NCBI RefSeq assembly: GCF_015477835.1
Contig: NZ_JADLQN010000001.1
Span: forward strand, 2,852,001-2,916,000
Direction of reading: 5' to 3'
Length of the DNA: 64,000 bases
Source of the DNA: Nocardia higoensis
GTDB taxonomy: Bacteria; Actinomycetota; Actinomycetes; Mycobacteriales; Mycobacteriaceae
Below are positions 57,164 through 64,000 of this stretch, piece by piece (positions within the stretch are counted from its first letter, which is position 1; every line of letters begins with the position of its first letter). The notes under the pieces were generated by a model. It saw only the letters and a program-made list of their open reading frames with translations, made no database searches and had not been told where the DNA came from. Made by a program: the position numbers and the translations under genes.

Positions 57164-57338
57164 GGCGGGGCTCCTTCGCGGATGACGAATTCACAGGTGA
57201 GGAATCGACTCGTCCGATACTGCGGTGCGACCGGCCACGGAACATCCCGCGGTCGCGGACAATTCGCGCTGCCACGGATGCGGTAGCCGTCCATCCGCAC
57301 GATCGCGTCGACCCGCCGGTGTACCGCGGGCGCGGTAG

Positions 57339-57355
57339 GCGCGGATCATCCGCGC
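57339..57355. promoter_or_regulatory. Palindrome upstream of the two-component operon
   Basis: GCGCGGATCATCCGCGC: 8-bp arms with a single central C, about 49 bases before the predicted transcription start at 57396. The position fits an activator or autoregulatory site for the NarL-type regulator. Confidence 0.45.
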
Positions 57356-57383
57356 GCGGGATTCGCCCGCGACACAACCCGAT

Positions 57384-57389
57384 TAGGGT
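57384..57389 (+). promoter_or_regulatory. Leaderless-type -10 element for the histidine kinase gene
   Basis: TAGGGT followed by six bases and the ATG at 57396; no Shine-Dalgarno. Confidence 0.65.
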
Positions 57390-57395
57390 GCTTTC

Positions 57396-58502
57396 ATGGG
57401 CCGGAGACCGATCTGGGACTGGGCGATCGCCGTCGGTGTGGCGGTGATCCTGGTGATCACCGGCCTGTCCGAGCGACCCCTGCTCACGAGCCTCGACCTG
57501 CTCGGCTACGCATTGCTGGCGACCAGCGGCCTGGCGTTGGCCGCGCGGCGCGGCGCCCCGATCACCGTCCTGGCCGTGACCGGGCTCTGCGCGCTGGGCT
57601 ATCAGGCCGTCGGTTTCGACGTGCCCGCCGTCGCGTTCCTGTTCGCCGTGTATGTCGCGGTGCGGGCCGGTCATCGCATCGTCGCGGTCGTGGGGTCGGC
57701 GATCGTGGTGGTCTCGCTGCCGCTCGCGATCGTGGCGTCGGTGGGCGACATGGGCGAGGCGTTCGCGCGAGCCCGCGGCGCCCTCGAACTGGCGTGGCTG
57801 ATCGCCGCGGGCGCCGCGGGCGAGGCGCTGCGACAGGCCGAACGCCGGGCCGATGAGGCCGAGCGCACCCGGGAGGAGACCGCGCGACGCCGGGCGGACG
57901 AAGAGCGGTTGCACATCGCGCGGGAACTGCACGATTCGCTCACCCATCAGATCTCGGTGATCAAGGTGCAGTCCGAGGCCGCGGTCCACGTGGCCCGCAA
58001 GCGTGGCGAGGAGGTGCCCGAAGCGCTGCTGGTGATCCGGGAGGCCGGCCGGGAGGCCGCCCGCGAACTGCGCGCGACCCTGGAGGCTCTGCGTGACGAC
58101 GGCACCAGTCCGCCGCGCGGCCTCGCCGACGTCGCGGGCCTGGTGGATCGGGCCAGGGCGGCCGGCCTGGACGCGACGCTGACCATCGAGGGACACCACC
58201 GGAATCTGCCTGCCGCGGTGGATCGGACCGGCTATCGGATCGTGCAGGAATCGCTGAACAACATCGCCAGGCACGCCGGGGCCGAGTCCGCGTCGGTCCG
58301 GATCGACTACCAACCCGACGCGCTGATCATCCTCGTCGACGACGACGGCACGGCTACCCCCGAGGCCACACCGCCGCCCGGGGTCGGCCTGCTGGGGATG
58401 CGCGAGCGGGTCACCGCCCTCGGCGGTCGCCTGCGGGCCGCACCACGCCGCGAAGGCGGCTTCCGCGTCCACGCCGCGCTCCCGGTGGAGCACACATCAT
58501 GA
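57396..58502 (+). CDS. NarL-type sensor histidine kinase
   Basis: A 368-residue kinase: four to five N-terminal membrane segments (~10-135), then a coiled region (RRADEAERTREETARRRADEERL), the HisKA_3 phosphoacceptor HIARELHDSLTHQISVIKVQSEAA with His in ELHDS, and a HATPase domain with N box RIVQESLNNIARHAGA, LIILVDDDG and GVGLLGMRERVTALGG. The short extracytoplasmic loops suggest it senses something in the membrane. Its stop overlaps the regulator start by four bases (ATGA). Confidence 0.93.
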   Translation: MGRRPIWDWAIAVGVAVILVITGLSERPLLTSLDLLGYALLATSGLALAARRGAPITVLAVTGLCALGYQAVGFDVPAVAFLFAVYVAVRAGHRIVAVVGSAIVVVSLPLAIVASVGDMGEAFARARGALELAWLIAAGAAGEALRQAERRADEAERTREETARRRADEERLHIARELHDSLTHQISVIKVQSEAAVHVARKRGEEVPEALLVIREAGREAARELRATLEALRDDGTSPPRGLADVAGLVDRARAAGLDATLTIEGHHRNLPAAVDRTGYRIVQESLNNIARHAGAESASVRIDYQPDALIILVDDDGTATPEATPPPGVGLLGMRERVTALGGRLRAAPRREGGFRVHAALPVEHTS

Positions 58503-59161
58503 TCCGAGTTCTGCTGGTGGACGATCAACCGTTGATCCGCAGCGCATTCCGCGCCCTGCTCGACCTCGAAGACGACATCGAGGTGGTGGCCGAGGCCGGT
58601 GACGGCGGCGAAGGCTTGACGCTGATCAGGCATCACCGGCCCGACATCGCTCTCATCGACATCCAGATGCCGATCGTCGACGGCATCGAGGCCACCCGGC
58701 GCATCGCCGCTGACCCGGCTCTGTCCGCGGTGCATGTGGTCATCCTGACCAATTACGGATTGGACGAGTACGTCTACGACGCACTGCGCGCCGGCGCGGC
58801 CGGATTCCTGGTCAAAGACATCCACCCGCAGGACTTCCTGCATTCCCTTCGGGTCGCCGCGCGCGGAGACGCGCTGCTCGCACCCGCGATCACCCGCAGA
58901 CTGATCGACCGATACTTCACCCGCACACCGCGCAGCGCCGATACCCGTGCGCTGCAGGAACTGACCAATCGCGAACGCGAGGCCGTGTCGCTCGTCGCGC
59001 ACGGCCTCACCAACGACGAGATCGCCGACCATATGGTGATCAGCGCACTGACCGCGAAAACCCATATCAACAGGGCGATGACCAAACTGCACGTCCGCGA
59101 TCGCGCCCAGCTCGTCGTCCTCGCCTACGAATCCGGCCTCGTGATCCCGCGCGGCCACTGA
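58499..59161 (+). CDS. NarL/FixJ-type response regulator
   Basis: A 220-residue regulator. Receiver domain: LLVDDQPLIRSAFRALL, phosphoacceptor Asp in DIALIDIQMPIVDGIEATRR (~54), Thr in VILTNYG and Lys in FLVKDIHP. The C-terminal LuxR helix-turn-helix: LTNREREAVSLVAHGLTNDEIADHMVISALTAKTHINRAMTKLHVRDRAQLVVLAYESGLV. Full length, coupled to the kinase gene. The target genes are unknown; the divergent DUF6223 gene is the nearest candidate. Confidence 0.95.
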   Translation: MIRVLLVDDQPLIRSAFRALLDLEDDIEVVAEAGDGGEGLTLIRHHRPDIALIDIQMPIVDGIEATRRIAADPALSAVHVVILTNYGLDEYVYDALRAGAAGFLVKDIHPQDFLHSLRVAARGDALLAPAITRRLIDRYFTRTPRSADTRALQELTNREREAVSLVAHGLTNDEIADHMVISALTAKTHINRAMTKLHVRDRAQLVVLAYESGLVIPRGH

Positions 59162-59311
59162 CCGTCAGGGCACAGGAATCCCTCGACTCCTCTGTGTGCG
59201 GCCCGCGTCGGAGGAGTTCTCGGGCGTCCACGGCCTCGCTCGCGGCTGTGTCGTGTCGGACTGCACAGGTTGCCGAGTACGGGCCGTGGCGCTCGTCGCC
59301 ACGCTGTGAAT

Positions 59312-60319
59312 CTACCGCCTCCGCTGTTGGTAGCGGCGTTCGGCGTAGGCCAGGTCGTCGCGCCACAGTCGGGTCGCGGCGCGGGTCATGATCGGCCGCA
59401 GGATGGGTGTGGCGCGCCGGGCGTGGGCGAAGCCGGGGCGGGTGGAGTCGGCGATGACCGCCTCGATGACGGCGGTTCGTGGACGTCCGTCGGGTCCGGG
59501 CCCCAGTGGTGTGGCATGGGTTTCGACGACGCTGCCGGCTCCTTCGCCGTCGAGAATGCACATGGTGACAGTCCTGGGATCCGGGCTGGTGAACTCGGCT
59601 CGCACGGGGACGCCGAGCCATCGGCCGACTCGGAAGGTGACCGCGACGAGGAACCGGTCCTCGGATTCGATGGAGTCCTGATGTAGCGGAGGGGTTTCGA
59701 GTACTTCGAGATGGGTGAAGGAGTAGGGGTGGAACCAGGCGCCGTGCCAGGGGTCGAGCCGGTTGGCGACGACATCGGTGGGTTCGCACACGCCGCTGAC
59801 GGTCGCCACCGCGGAGACGGCGCGGTGCGCGGGCGGGCGGGCGCCGATCACGGGTGTTCCGAGGGGGCTGCCGCCGTCGACGGAATCGAGGCGGACCCAG
59901 GCCAGGACGCCGTCGTCGTGGCAGGGCAGCGGTGTCCAGCCGGGTGCGCCGCCGCTGTCCAGGCGCAGTCCGTGCCATCGGCACACGAGTGCGCCGCAGT
60001 CGACGCGTGCTTGCGCCATCGGCGCACCCAGGTGTGGGCACGCTCCCGGCCCCACGGTCAGTCGCTGTCGTCTGTCGCGCCACGCGACGAGTTCGATTCC
60101 GGCGACGGTGAATCCGAACGGCCGATCGGTGCGGATGTCTCGGGTGGCCGCGAAGACATACCAGTTTCCGGATGGGCGTCGCTGTGCGCGTTCGAGGGCG
60201 GCGGCGATGATGGCCGGTTTCGCGGCGAGGTAGGTCGGTTGCTGCTCTGTCCAGCGATCGAGATCGACGGGTTGCAGTGGCCATCGGGCGGGCCATCGTC
60301 GAAACAGGGTGTGGTTCAT
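59312..60319 (-). CDS. Rieske [2Fe-2S] oxygenase-like protein of the carotenoid operon (DUF5914-like)
   Basis: A 335-residue protein with a Rieske cluster site GACPHLGAPMAQ ... GALVCRWHGL (C-x-H and C-x2-H) at ~95-120 and a candidate mononuclear iron site NRLDPWHGAWFHPYSFTH (His-x4-His). The arrangement resembles ring-hydroxylating oxygenases and, as I recall, the DUF5914 proteins found with CrtU-type genes. Its ATG overlaps the crtU stop (ATGA). It could oxidise an aromatic-carotenoid end group, but this is inferred from context only. Confidence 0.7.
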   Translation of the reverse strand: MNHTLFRRWPARWPLQPVDLDRWTEQQPTYLAAKPAIIAAALERAQRRPSGNWYVFAATRDIRTDRPFGFTVAGIELVAWRDRRQRLTVGPGACPHLGAPMAQARVDCGALVCRWHGLRLDSGGAPGWTPLPCHDDGVLAWVRLDSVDGGSPLGTPVIGARPPAHRAVSAVATVSGVCEPTDVVANRLDPWHGAWFHPYSFTHLEVLETPPLHQDSIESEDRFLVAVTFRVGRWLGVPVRAEFTSPDPRTVTMCILDGEGAGSVVETHATPLGPGPDGRPRTAVIEAVIADSTRPGFAHARRATPILRPIMTRAATRLWRDDLAYAERRYQQRRR

Positions 60320-61893
60320 CGGGAGTCCTCAGCAGACGCGGTCGCCGATCCGTAGCGGGTGGCGAGCCGGCGGAGTAAAGCGTTGCGGCCGCTGGTCGGC
60401 ACGGTGTGCAGATCGTGACCTGGTAGTCCCCATCCGGTGAGCAACGCGTTCGCCGCTGTCCATCCGGTGGTGGCCGCGCGCTCCATCAATGCGACAGGCA
60501 GGTCGACGCGGATGCCGTCGCCTGCCAGCACGAGCTGGTCGTGTGGTGTGCGTACTGTGGGCCGGTGCGCGTGGTCGCCGACTCCGAACAGGGGGCAGTC
60601 CTGGTTCCATTGCAGGTGTTCGCCGAGGATGCGGGCGTCGGCGGTTTCCGGGTAGAGATGGTGCAACCGAGCGCGGAGCCGAACGCGGACATCGTGCTCC
60701 TGGACCGGCGTGAGCTGCTGGGGCAGGGCGTAGGCGTGCAGTTCCAGCACGGCGCCGCCGTGGCGATCGGCCCACGTCCGGGCCTGCCGCTCGTAGTGGT
60801 TCACCACACTGATGTTGTCGAGCGGGGCGAGCCCTCCGGTGGCCAGGAACGGCGGTCGATCCGACGCGACCGGCTTGTCCAGCCAGATCCGGTACACCAG
60901 GAATGGTGGCGCACTGCGTAACCGCCCGATCGATGCACGCCAGGCGTCGTCACCCAGTCGCGGCGAGCGCTCGACGATGCGACGCAAACCGGCGACATCC
61001 GTGGCGATGACCACGGCGTCGGCGGCGACGTCGCCACCGTCTCGTTCGTACACCCGGAAGGCGCGTTCGCCGCCGGGCTCCACCGCGGTGACCGTGACAC
61101 CGGTGCGGATCCGGACGTCGTGCGAGGCGAGGTACTCCCGCAGCGGCAACCACAAGGCGGTGTCGTAGTTCGAGGTGGGGACGTCGAACAGCAGCCCTTC
61201 GCTGGAGCCGAGGAAGTAGATGTGGAACATGGTCGCCAGCTCGGCCGCCGACAGCTCGCCGGCCGGCGCGAAGAAGCTGCGGGAGAACACGTCGAAGGCG
61301 AGGTGACGGGCGCTTGCGGGGAAGTTGATCCGCTGCAGGAAGGTCTCGGCGTCGAGATGGTCGAGCAGGTCGTAGATCTCAGGCACGGACACCGCCGCGA
61401 GCGGCGCCGCGGCGCGCGCATCGATGCGACGCAGGTCCCGTAACGGGAAGGTGCTGCTGCGGGCGGCGAACGCGAGGGCGTTCCATGGCGGGGTCCGCGG
61501 CAGGCCTCGGAAGGTGTCGCGTCGTCCGTGCCCGTCGACGAGGGGGTAGTCGTCGATCGCGACGAGTCGGTCCAGCTGCGGATCGGTGCGGCGGAGCAGG
61601 GCGCGCAGGTTGTAGTACTGGCGGAAGAAGGCGTGGAATCCACGGTTGACCGCGATCGCGGTGCCGTCGGGCAGGTTGTCGGTCCAGCCGCCGGCCCGGC
61701 CGCCGAGATACGGTCGGCGCTCGATGATCTCCACCGCGATGTCACGTTCGGCGAGCCCCGTTGCCGCGGTGAGACCGGCGATGCCCGCGCCGACGATCAC
61801 GACACGTGGGCGGTGGCCGGGACGGCTGTGTCCCGAGGCCCGTGGGGCGCGATGGTGGACGACACGTCGGTCGCGGCCGTAGCGGTCACGCAT
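60316..61893 (-). CDS. crtU: Beta-carotene desaturase/methyltransferase (isorenieratene-type), CrtU-like
   Basis: A 525-residue FAD-dependent protein. Dinucleotide site VVIVGAGIAGLTAATGLAERDIAVEIIERRPYLGGRAGGW; characteristic blocks NRGFHAFFRQYYNLRALLRRTDP, DTFRGLPRTPPWNALAFAARSSTF, PASARHLAFDVFSRSFFAPAGELSAAELATMFHIYFLGSSEGLLFDVPTSNYDTALWLPL and the C-terminal FAD contact LVLAGDGIRVDLPVALMERAATTG. These fit CrtU, which turns a beta-ionone ring into an aromatic phi ring. Coupled to its neighbours on both sides (TAATG before, ATGA after). Confidence 0.82.
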   Translation of the reverse strand: MRDRYGRDRRVVHHRAPRASGHSRPGHRPRVVIVGAGIAGLTAATGLAERDIAVEIIERRPYLGGRAGGWTDNLPDGTAIAVNRGFHAFFRQYYNLRALLRRTDPQLDRLVAIDDYPLVDGHGRRDTFRGLPRTPPWNALAFAARSSTFPLRDLRRIDARAAAPLAAVSVPEIYDLLDHLDAETFLQRINFPASARHLAFDVFSRSFFAPAGELSAAELATMFHIYFLGSSEGLLFDVPTSNYDTALWLPLREYLASHDVRIRTGVTVTAVEPGGERAFRVYERDGGDVAADAVVIATDVAGLRRIVERSPRLGDDAWRASIGRLRSAPPFLVYRIWLDKPVASDRPPFLATGGLAPLDNISVVNHYERQARTWADRHGGAVLELHAYALPQQLTPVQEHDVRVRLRARLHHLYPETADARILGEHLQWNQDCPLFGVGDHAHRPTVRTPHDQLVLAGDGIRVDLPVALMERAATTGWTAANALLTGWGLPGHDLHTVPTSGRNALLRRLATRYGSATASAEDSR

Positions 61894-62648
61894 TACGGTG
61901 TCCCTTCTTCGGCGTCGGGCCGCGGCACGGTCGCGGTGAGGGTGTGCACGATGCCGTGCTGCCACCCGGGCACAGTCCTCGACCGGATCGCGGTGAAGCC
62001 GTTGTCACGCAACCGCGCCCGGAGCTGGGGCACGCTGTCGAACGAGGTCACGCTGCGACGCAGATGCCGGTACAGGGTGGCGTCGCCGGTGAGCAGCGTG
62101 CCGGCCGGAATGATCACCGCGCCGCAGACCGCGTTCCAGACCAGACGGGCCCACAGTGATCCGCGCACCGAGTATTCGTGCACCGCGAGCGGGGCACCGG
62201 GACGCAGCAGCGCCGCGAACGCGCGCAGTTGCGCGTCGGGGTCGGCGAGGTTGCGGAGCAGGTACGCGGCGAAGATGCCGTCGAAACGGCCGATATCCGC
62301 CGCATCGAGGTCTTCGATGCGGGCGTGGTGGAAACGCACTGTCGCGGGCCAGGATTTCGCTCGTGCGCGGGCGAGCATCTGCGCCGATGCGTCGACGGCG
62401 AGAATCTCCGCGTCCGGGGCGACCGACAACAGCGCCGCGGTCGACGCGCCGGTACCGCAGCCGGCGTCGAGCAGCCGGAGTCCGGCGCCGTTCCCGGGGA
62501 GCCGCATGCGTCGCGCGGACAGGCGTAGATGCTCGTGATAGCCGGGGTTGAATCCGACGAGCCGGTCGTAGTAGGCAGCGCCGTTGTCGAATGTGGCCGG
62601 GACCTGGTCCCGTGGAAGTCCGGTCGGGCCGAGCCTGGCGCGCCTCAC
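61893..62648 (-). CDS. crtT: SAM-dependent methyltransferase, CrtT-like
   Basis: A 251-residue class I methyltransferase. Motif I LRLLDAGCGTGASTAAL, then ILAVDASAQMLARAR, FDGIFAAYLLRNLADPDAQLRAFAALLRPGAPLAVHEYSVRG (ubiE-like). Its stop overlaps the crtU start (TAATG) and its GTG overlaps the stop of the upstream crtYd remnant (GTGA). The order crtY-crtT-crtU is known from streptomycete isorenieratene clusters, which is the basis of the name; the substrate of CrtT is not established by sequence. Confidence 0.75.
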   Translation of the reverse strand: MRRARLGPTGLPRDQVPATFDNGAAYYDRLVGFNPGYHEHLRLSARRMRLPGNGAGLRLLDAGCGTGASTAALLSVAPDAEILAVDASAQMLARARAKSWPATVRFHHARIEDLDAADIGRFDGIFAAYLLRNLADPDAQLRAFAALLRPGAPLAVHEYSVRGSLWARLVWNAVCGAVIIPAGTLLTGDATLYRHLRRSVTSFDSVPQLRARLRDNGFTAIRSRTVPGWQHGIVHTLTATVPRPDAEEGTP

Positions 62649-62940
62649 GGCGCTACCCGGCGGCCGACGCGGTGTTCGTTGCGGCGGCGGTGTTCCCGCA
62701 ACCGCGGAACCGCCGCCACCATCGCGAAGCCGAACAGGAAGGGTTCGACCGGGATGAACACCAACTCTTCGATCGGTACCTCCCACGGTAGGAGTCGGCC
62801 GGTGCGATAGCGCGGATTCCGACTCCACATCGGCGGCGGCCGCGATCGCGTCCCACACCAGCAGTATGCCCGTGACCGGCAACACACTGCGGACAAGACG
62901 CGCCGGGGTGTCGTTCGAAGCGGGCGCCGAGGATTCCCTG
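62645..62940 (-). pseudogene. Remnant of a lycopene cyclase (CrtYd-like) gene with two frameshifts
   Basis: Three reading frames read in sequence give one protein: GILGARFERHP, then ARLVRSVLPVTGILLVWDAIAAAADV, then SRNPRYRTG, LLPWEVPIEELVFIPVEPF and a tail ending RVGRRVAP. The joined order matches the end of a CrtYd domain (membrane segment with WDAIA, NPRYxTG, PIEELxF). Removing one C from the CCCC run near 62912 and adding two bases in GATGTGGAG near 62831 restores one frame. The first ~20 residues are not found. It ends in TGA overlapping the crtT start (GTGA). Confidence 0.6.
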
Positions 62941-63211
62941 CGGGGCGGCCCGGCTACGAGGCCGAAGGCCTGGAGCGGGGTGCCAGGGTGCCGAACCGAT
63001 CGACAATGCCGAGGCCCGGCGCCCCCTGGTCGCCGTCCCCCGAGTCGAGTGTGCCCACCGGGCCGGAAACGCACACTTCGACCGAAGCAGAACGGGACCG
63101 CGCCTCGATCAGGCGACGGTCCCGCGGTGGTGGATCATGTCGGGCTGTACTTCAGGGCCTTCACGCTTCAGGGCCTTGACTTCGGCCCATCTTGTGGTGA
63201 ACCCTCCGGGG
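62941..63211. other. Spacer between crtYd remnant and tRNA-Ala
   Basis: About 270 bp with no intact gene. It contains the approximate repeat TTCAGGGCCTT (63152 and 63165 region). The missing upstream parts of a lycopene cyclase gene (crtYc and the start of crtYd) are not found here. Confidence 0.4.
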
Positions 63212-63284
63212 TGGAGCTAAGGGGAATCGAACCCCTGACCTTCTCGATGCGAACGAGACGCGCTACCAACTGCGCTATAGCCCC
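63212..63284 (-). tRNA. tRNA-Ala (anticodon CGC)
   Basis: A 73-nt cloverleaf on the minus strand. Acceptor arms GGGGCTA and TAGCTCC pair (one G-U); D arm GCGC-AGTTGGTA-GCGC; anticodon arm TCTCG-TTCGCAT-CGAGA with anticodon CGC (reads GCG, Ala); T arm AGGGG-TTCGATT-CCCCT; discriminator A. CCA is not encoded. Confidence 0.95.
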
Positions 63285-63362
63285 GTGCGGCTCCTGCGAA
63301 CCGCGCTGTGACACTGTATCAGGCGGACGGTCCGGATACCGAATCGCCCGCCTGATCTGCGA

Positions 63363-64000
63363 TTATTCTCCCGCCGCCTGCCTGCGCGAGTCGGTGCCGG
63401 TGCGCCGGCGCAGAGCCCGCGCGGTGGCCGGGTCGAAGGGTTCGAGGTGCTCGAAGAGCGGATCCTCGTCGTCCACATCGAGCAAGGACGAGCGGCGGCG
63501 CAGGGCACGCGCGGTGGCGCGATCCATGCCGCCGGTGGCGATCCTGACCCGTTCGTCGGCGCTGAGTTCCTGCTCGTCGAACTCGTCGTCGTCCTCGGCT
63601 TCGCGGTGGCGGCGACCGAGGCGGGCGGCGCGACGCCTGCGGATCTCCTCCTCCATCCGCACCTGCTTGCGCAGATAGGCGAGATAGGCGCCGAGCACGA
63701 ATATCGACAGGCCGCTGCCCCACCAGAACATCGGGCTGATGATCAGTCCGAGCGCACCGGTCATGAGGGCGGTCAGCATGAGCGCGAGCACGGCGCGCTG
63801 ACGGAAGGTGTATCGGGCGGCGCGGGCGATCGCGTCGGCCTCCGGATCGTAACCCCCGCGCCCGCGCCGGGTCGGCACGAATTCCGGTTCCGGATCGTCG
63901 GATCGGACCTCGTGAGTCTGCTGATCCCGGGTCTCGAAGTCGCTGTCCGCTCCGTGGTCCGCGTCATCGGAATCGGACTCGGAATCGGCATGGTGACGCT
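63363..64000 (-). CDS. glpR: SepX/GlpR-type divisome membrane protein (5' end outside the window)
   Basis: The frame stays open to the window edge on the minus strand, so the start lies outside; the visible part is ~211 residues. It begins with an acidic polar stretch (DSESDSDDADHGADSDFE...), then EFVPTRRGRGGYDPEADAIARAARYTFRQRAVLALMLTALMTGALGLIISPMFWWGSGLSIFVLGAYLAYLRKQVRMEEEIRRRRA, a two-segment membrane hairpin with the family motif RGGYDPEADA, and a polar tail. This is the GlpR/SepX protein that binds the gephyrin-like Glp in the divisome. In M. tuberculosis Rv0996 lies near arcA. Confidence 0.85.
   Translation of the reverse strand, partial: RHHADSESDSDDADHGADSDFETRDQQTHEVRSDDPEPEFVPTRRGRGGYDPEADAIARAARYTFRQRAVLALMLTALMTGALGLIISPMFWWGSGLSIFVLGAYLAYLRKQVRMEEEIRRRRAARLGRRHREAEDDDEFDEQELSADERVRIATGGMDRATARALRRRSSLLDVDDEDPLFEHLEPFDPATARALRRRTGTDSRRQAAGE

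Noticed and set aside
63363..63878. GTG at 63878 as the start of the last gene
   Set aside because: The frame is open and coding-like up to the window edge, and the family has an N-terminal membrane segment that must lie outside, so the gene is annotated as partial.

Overview
The window is very GC-rich actinobacterial chromosome. It most resembles Nocardia or a close mycolic-acid relative. The reasons are a PPE-like/EspG/DUF3558 (ESX-type) module, RpfB, an LprG-type lipoprotein, a Pmt-type protein mannosyltransferase, a complete ergothioneine pathway, and gene order that parallels, from memory, the M. tuberculosis Rv0996-Rv1017 (glpR, arcA, pmt, rsmI, metG, tatD, rpfB, rsmA, ispE, pks16, pth, rplY, prs), Rv1354c-Rv1355c and Rv1371-Rv1372 neighbourhoods. 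No insertion sequence, prophage, CRISPR array or rRNA was seen. One tRNA (Ala, CGC) is present.

Layout. 1-3.3 kb: end of prs with a strong terminator, a small secreted protein, two DUF4190 proteins with proline-rich heads and a DUF2461 protein. 3.3-9.7 kb: ergothioneine genes egtA-egtB-egtC-egtD on the minus strand, with egtE facing away on the plus strand. 9.7-16.4 kb: rnz, an SRPBCC protein, a Pks16-type acyl-adenylating enzyme, pth-rplY and prfC. 16.4-20.7 kb: a SnoaL-like protein and two DUF4393/Abi-alpha-like paralogues around a DUF445 membrane protein. 20.7-29 kb: an ABC-F ATPase, ispE, a copper chaperone behind a CsoR-type operator, rsmA, rpfB, tatD and metG. 29-35 kb: a PEP-mutase-family enzyme, soxR, arcA with a GntR regulator, pmt and rsmI. 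34.9-38.2 kb: the EspG / PPE-like / unknown / DUF3558 lipoprotein block.

38.4-50.4 kb: a GT4 glycosyltransferase; a tight three-gene operon of an acyltransferase-like protein, an E1-like/nitroreductase fusion and a GAF-GGDEF-EAL c-di-GMP protein; two GyrI-like ligand-binding proteins; an acyltransferase-3/SGNH protein; and two duplicated secreted proteins sharing a nearly identical leader. 50.5-55.3 kb: a compact biosynthetic operon of a cytochrome-b5 desaturase, a type III polyketide synthase and a SyrD/PvdE-like exporter, preceded by a candidate 31-codon leader ORF. 55.6-59.2 kb: an LprG-type lipoprotein, a DUF6223 protein and a NarL-type two-component system. 59.3-62.9 kb: an aromatic-carotenoid operon (Rieske protein, CrtU-like, CrtT-like) preceded by a frameshifted lycopene-cyclase (crtYd) remnant. 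The window ends with tRNA-Ala and the 5'-truncated glpR/sepX.

Many genes here appear to be transcribed from promoters whose TANNNT -10 hexamer lies 6-8 bases before the start codon, with no Shine-Dalgarno, i.e. leaderless mRNAs. The most unusual candidates are the polyketide/desaturase/exporter operon, the acyltransferase/E1-nitroreductase/c-di-GMP operon, the decaying carotenoid-cyclase locus, and the Abi-alpha/DUF445 block. All functional statements rest on motif recognition by eye and recalled family knowledge; no database search was run.
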